From assembly GCA_964423665.1 (NCBI GenBank), contig CAYRFX010000003.1, positions 1-64,000 of the forward strand: a stretch of 64,000 bases of DNA, read 5' to 3'. The translations under genes were made by a program, and so were the position numbers. The stretch is from HGM04593 sp964423665 (lineage in GTDB: Bacteria; Bacteroidota; Bacteroidia; Bacteroidales; Bacteroidaceae). The notes under the pieces are model-generated. The model had not been told where the DNA came from. It made no database searches and saw only the letters and a program-made list of their open reading frames with translations. How positions within the stretch are numbered: position 1 is the first letter of the stretch; the number at the start of each line of letters is the position of its first letter. Shown one piece after another: positions 62,769-64,000 of the stretch.

Positions 62769-64000
62769 ATGACAGAGCATTTTACATCAATTAAATCATT
62801 GATAATCAGCATCTTGCTATTGGGGGGGGTAAATTCAAGCCTCTTTTCTCAGAGCGTTGAACAGATAAAAGCAGATAGTAAAACCTACATCTACGGCGAA
62901 GGCTTCGGCGTTACACAAGAGGCTGCCGACGAGGCTGCATTGGCAAATCTCATAAACCAAATATCGGTTTCCGTTAAATCGGAATTCTTCTCCGAAGAAC
63001 GCGAAAAAATTCTTGGCGGCAAAAACTCTACCACGGAAACCAACTACACATCTATTATTCAAACATATTCCAGCGCCACACTGAACAACACCGAGCGTTT
63101 GATAATAAAACAAGAACCCAACGCCTGTGTGTTCCGCTACATAAAGAGAGCAGAAATAGACAAAATCTTTGAGGCGCGTCGCAAGAAAGCCGTCGAATAT
63201 GCAGGTCTTGGCGACAATGCTTTGGACGACAAGCAAATAGACGATGCACTCAAATACTATTATTGGGCTCTTTGCCTTGCCCGCAGCCTCCGTTACCCCG
63301 ACACCGCAAAAGTGTATGCGGGTGCAACGGAACAATCCATCATAACCTATATTCCCAATAAGATAAACGATATCTGTTCCGATATATCGTTAGAACTCAT
63401 ACCGGACGGTGAAGATGTATATCGCATGCAGGCAACATACCAAAACAGCCCTATACGCAGCATGGACTACACCTACAACGATGGTATGGGTTACGGTGCC
63501 ATATATTCGGTGCGCGACGGCGAGGGCGTTATAGAACTGCTCCCCAACACAACGGCAAAGAAGATAACCGTCAAGGTAGAATATATGTTCGCCGGCCTTG
63601 CCGTGGTAGATAATGAGGTTAAAACCCTTATTCCGCTGCAGCAGGACATCTTTCGCCGCGCCTACATAGACATTCTGTTGCCCACAGCCACGCACAACAA
63701 CATCTCATCGGCAACCACTGCGGCAAGGAGCAATGTGGCAAAAGCACCCACCTCGCTCGTGACAACCTCGGCAGGAGGCAAAATCAACTACAGCACTGCA
63801 ATGAACCATTGCATGGAAACGGTATCCAAGATTGGCGATGCTATGAGAAAGGGCGAAACAGCCACGGTGAAACCCCTTTTTACCGCCGAGGCGTACAAAG
63901 AATTCAGCAAAATATTAAGTTATGGTCGTTATACAATAGGCAACGAGTATAATTTGGAGTGTATTCAAAACGAGAGCGATGGCACATTTGTATGTCGCGG
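62769..64000 (+). CDS. Secreted LPP20-like protein (partial, runs off right edge)
   Basis: An ATG at 62769 opens a frame without a stop to the end of the window (about 410 codons). A signal peptide (SLIISILLLGGVNSSLFSQ) is followed by YIYGEGFGVTQEAADEAALA with LINQISVSVKSEF, the pattern of an LPP20-type domain (about 39-130), then a helical segment KYYYWALCLARSL and mixed beta strands. The C-terminal part near the edge repeats GRYTIGNEYN. The mature protein would be periplasmic or outer membrane. Function unknown. Confidence 0.78.
   Translation, partial: MTEHFTSIKSLIISILLLGGVNSSLFSQSVEQIKADSKTYIYGEGFGVTQEAADEAALANLINQISVSVKSEFFSEEREKILGGKNSTTETNYTSIIQTYSSATLNNTERLIIKQEPNACVFRYIKRAEIDKIFEARRKKAVEYAGLGDNALDDKQIDDALKYYYWALCLARSLRYPDTAKVYAGATEQSIITYIPNKINDICSDISLELIPDGEDVYRMQATYQNSPIRSMDYTYNDGMGYGAIYSVRDGEGVIELLPNTTAKKITVKVEYMFAGLAVVDNEVKTLIPLQQDIFRRAYIDILLPTATHNNISSATTAARSNVAKAPTSLVTTSAGGKINYSTAMNHCMETVSKIGDAMRKGETATVKPLFTAEAYKEFSKILSYGRYTIGNEYNLECIQNESDGTFVCR

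Noticed and set aside
1..64000. CRISPR array, insertion sequence, integron or prophage
   Set aside because: No regularly spaced repeats, no transposase or integrase, and no capsid or packaging genes were seen. The 14-bp tandem pair and the triplet tract are too short.
1..64000. tRNA or rRNA genes
   Set aside because: No T-loop (GGTTCRA) with matching acceptor stem and CCA was noticed in any intergenic region; a tRNAscan-type search would be decisive.

Overview
The window reads as chromosomal DNA of a member of the Bacteroidales (Bacteroidota). Evidence: a type III glutamine synthetase, a SusC/SusD pair with DUF4843 and PKD-like lipoproteins, many secreted proteins and lipoproteins with Bacteroidales-type signals, secretion-type C-terminal tails, and repeated Bacteroidota promoter boxes (TTTG about 19-20 nt before TAnnTTTG or TAnnTTCG). 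No rRNA, tRNA, CRISPR array, insertion sequence or prophage was recognised. Most of the window is densely packed core genome, with strong hairpin terminators between convergent genes.

Layout. 1-8.9 kb: tail of a Sel1-like protein, glnN, nagA-like deacetylase, M3 peptidase, small lipoprotein, dCMP deaminase and a CtpA-type protease. 9.0-15.8 kb: a tightly coupled surface-glycan-like operon (nucleotidyltransferase-GHMP kinase fusion, a PF14907-like nucleotidyltransferase, a Wzi-like outer-membrane protein, a lipoprotein, ManC) followed by a LolC/E-type permease. 15.9-19.1 kb: ftsE-lysC-lysA. 19.3-20.8 kb: a membrane-bound LytTR regulator and purN. 20.9-28.6 kb: TPR protein, gyrA, a small P5-like protein, trmD, pyrK-pyrD and an XRE-family regulator. 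28.7-29.9 kb: the longest gene-free stretch.

29.9-43.3 kb: a nutrient-uptake island of four transcription units: a secreted M6-like metallopeptidase; SusC-SusD-DUF4843-PKD-like lipoprotein; and a TlpA-like thioredoxin followed by a 690-aa secreted repeat protein. 43.4-48.3 kb: two exporters, a REP/MITE-like palindromic element, and glutamate decarboxylase plus glutaminase (acid resistance). 48.4-52.5 kb: an ECF sigma factor, probable anti-sigma factor and three uncharacterised secreted proteins, headed by a likely ECF-type promoter. 52.6-62.3 kb: SpoU methyltransferase, CBM9-like protein, phospholipase-D-type lipoprotein, DUF2148-aguA-aguB (putrescine from agmatine), DPS-like ferritin, a thiamine-phosphate-synthase-like protein, prs, a DUF4369-like lipoprotein and panB. 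From 62.8 kb a secreted LPP20-like protein runs off the right edge.

The least explained parts are the ECF operon (48.4-52.5 kb), the kinase-fusion glycan operon (9.0-14.6 kb) and the peptidase/SusCD/TlpA island (29.9-43.3 kb). Function calls rest on reading motifs by eye; no database search was possible.
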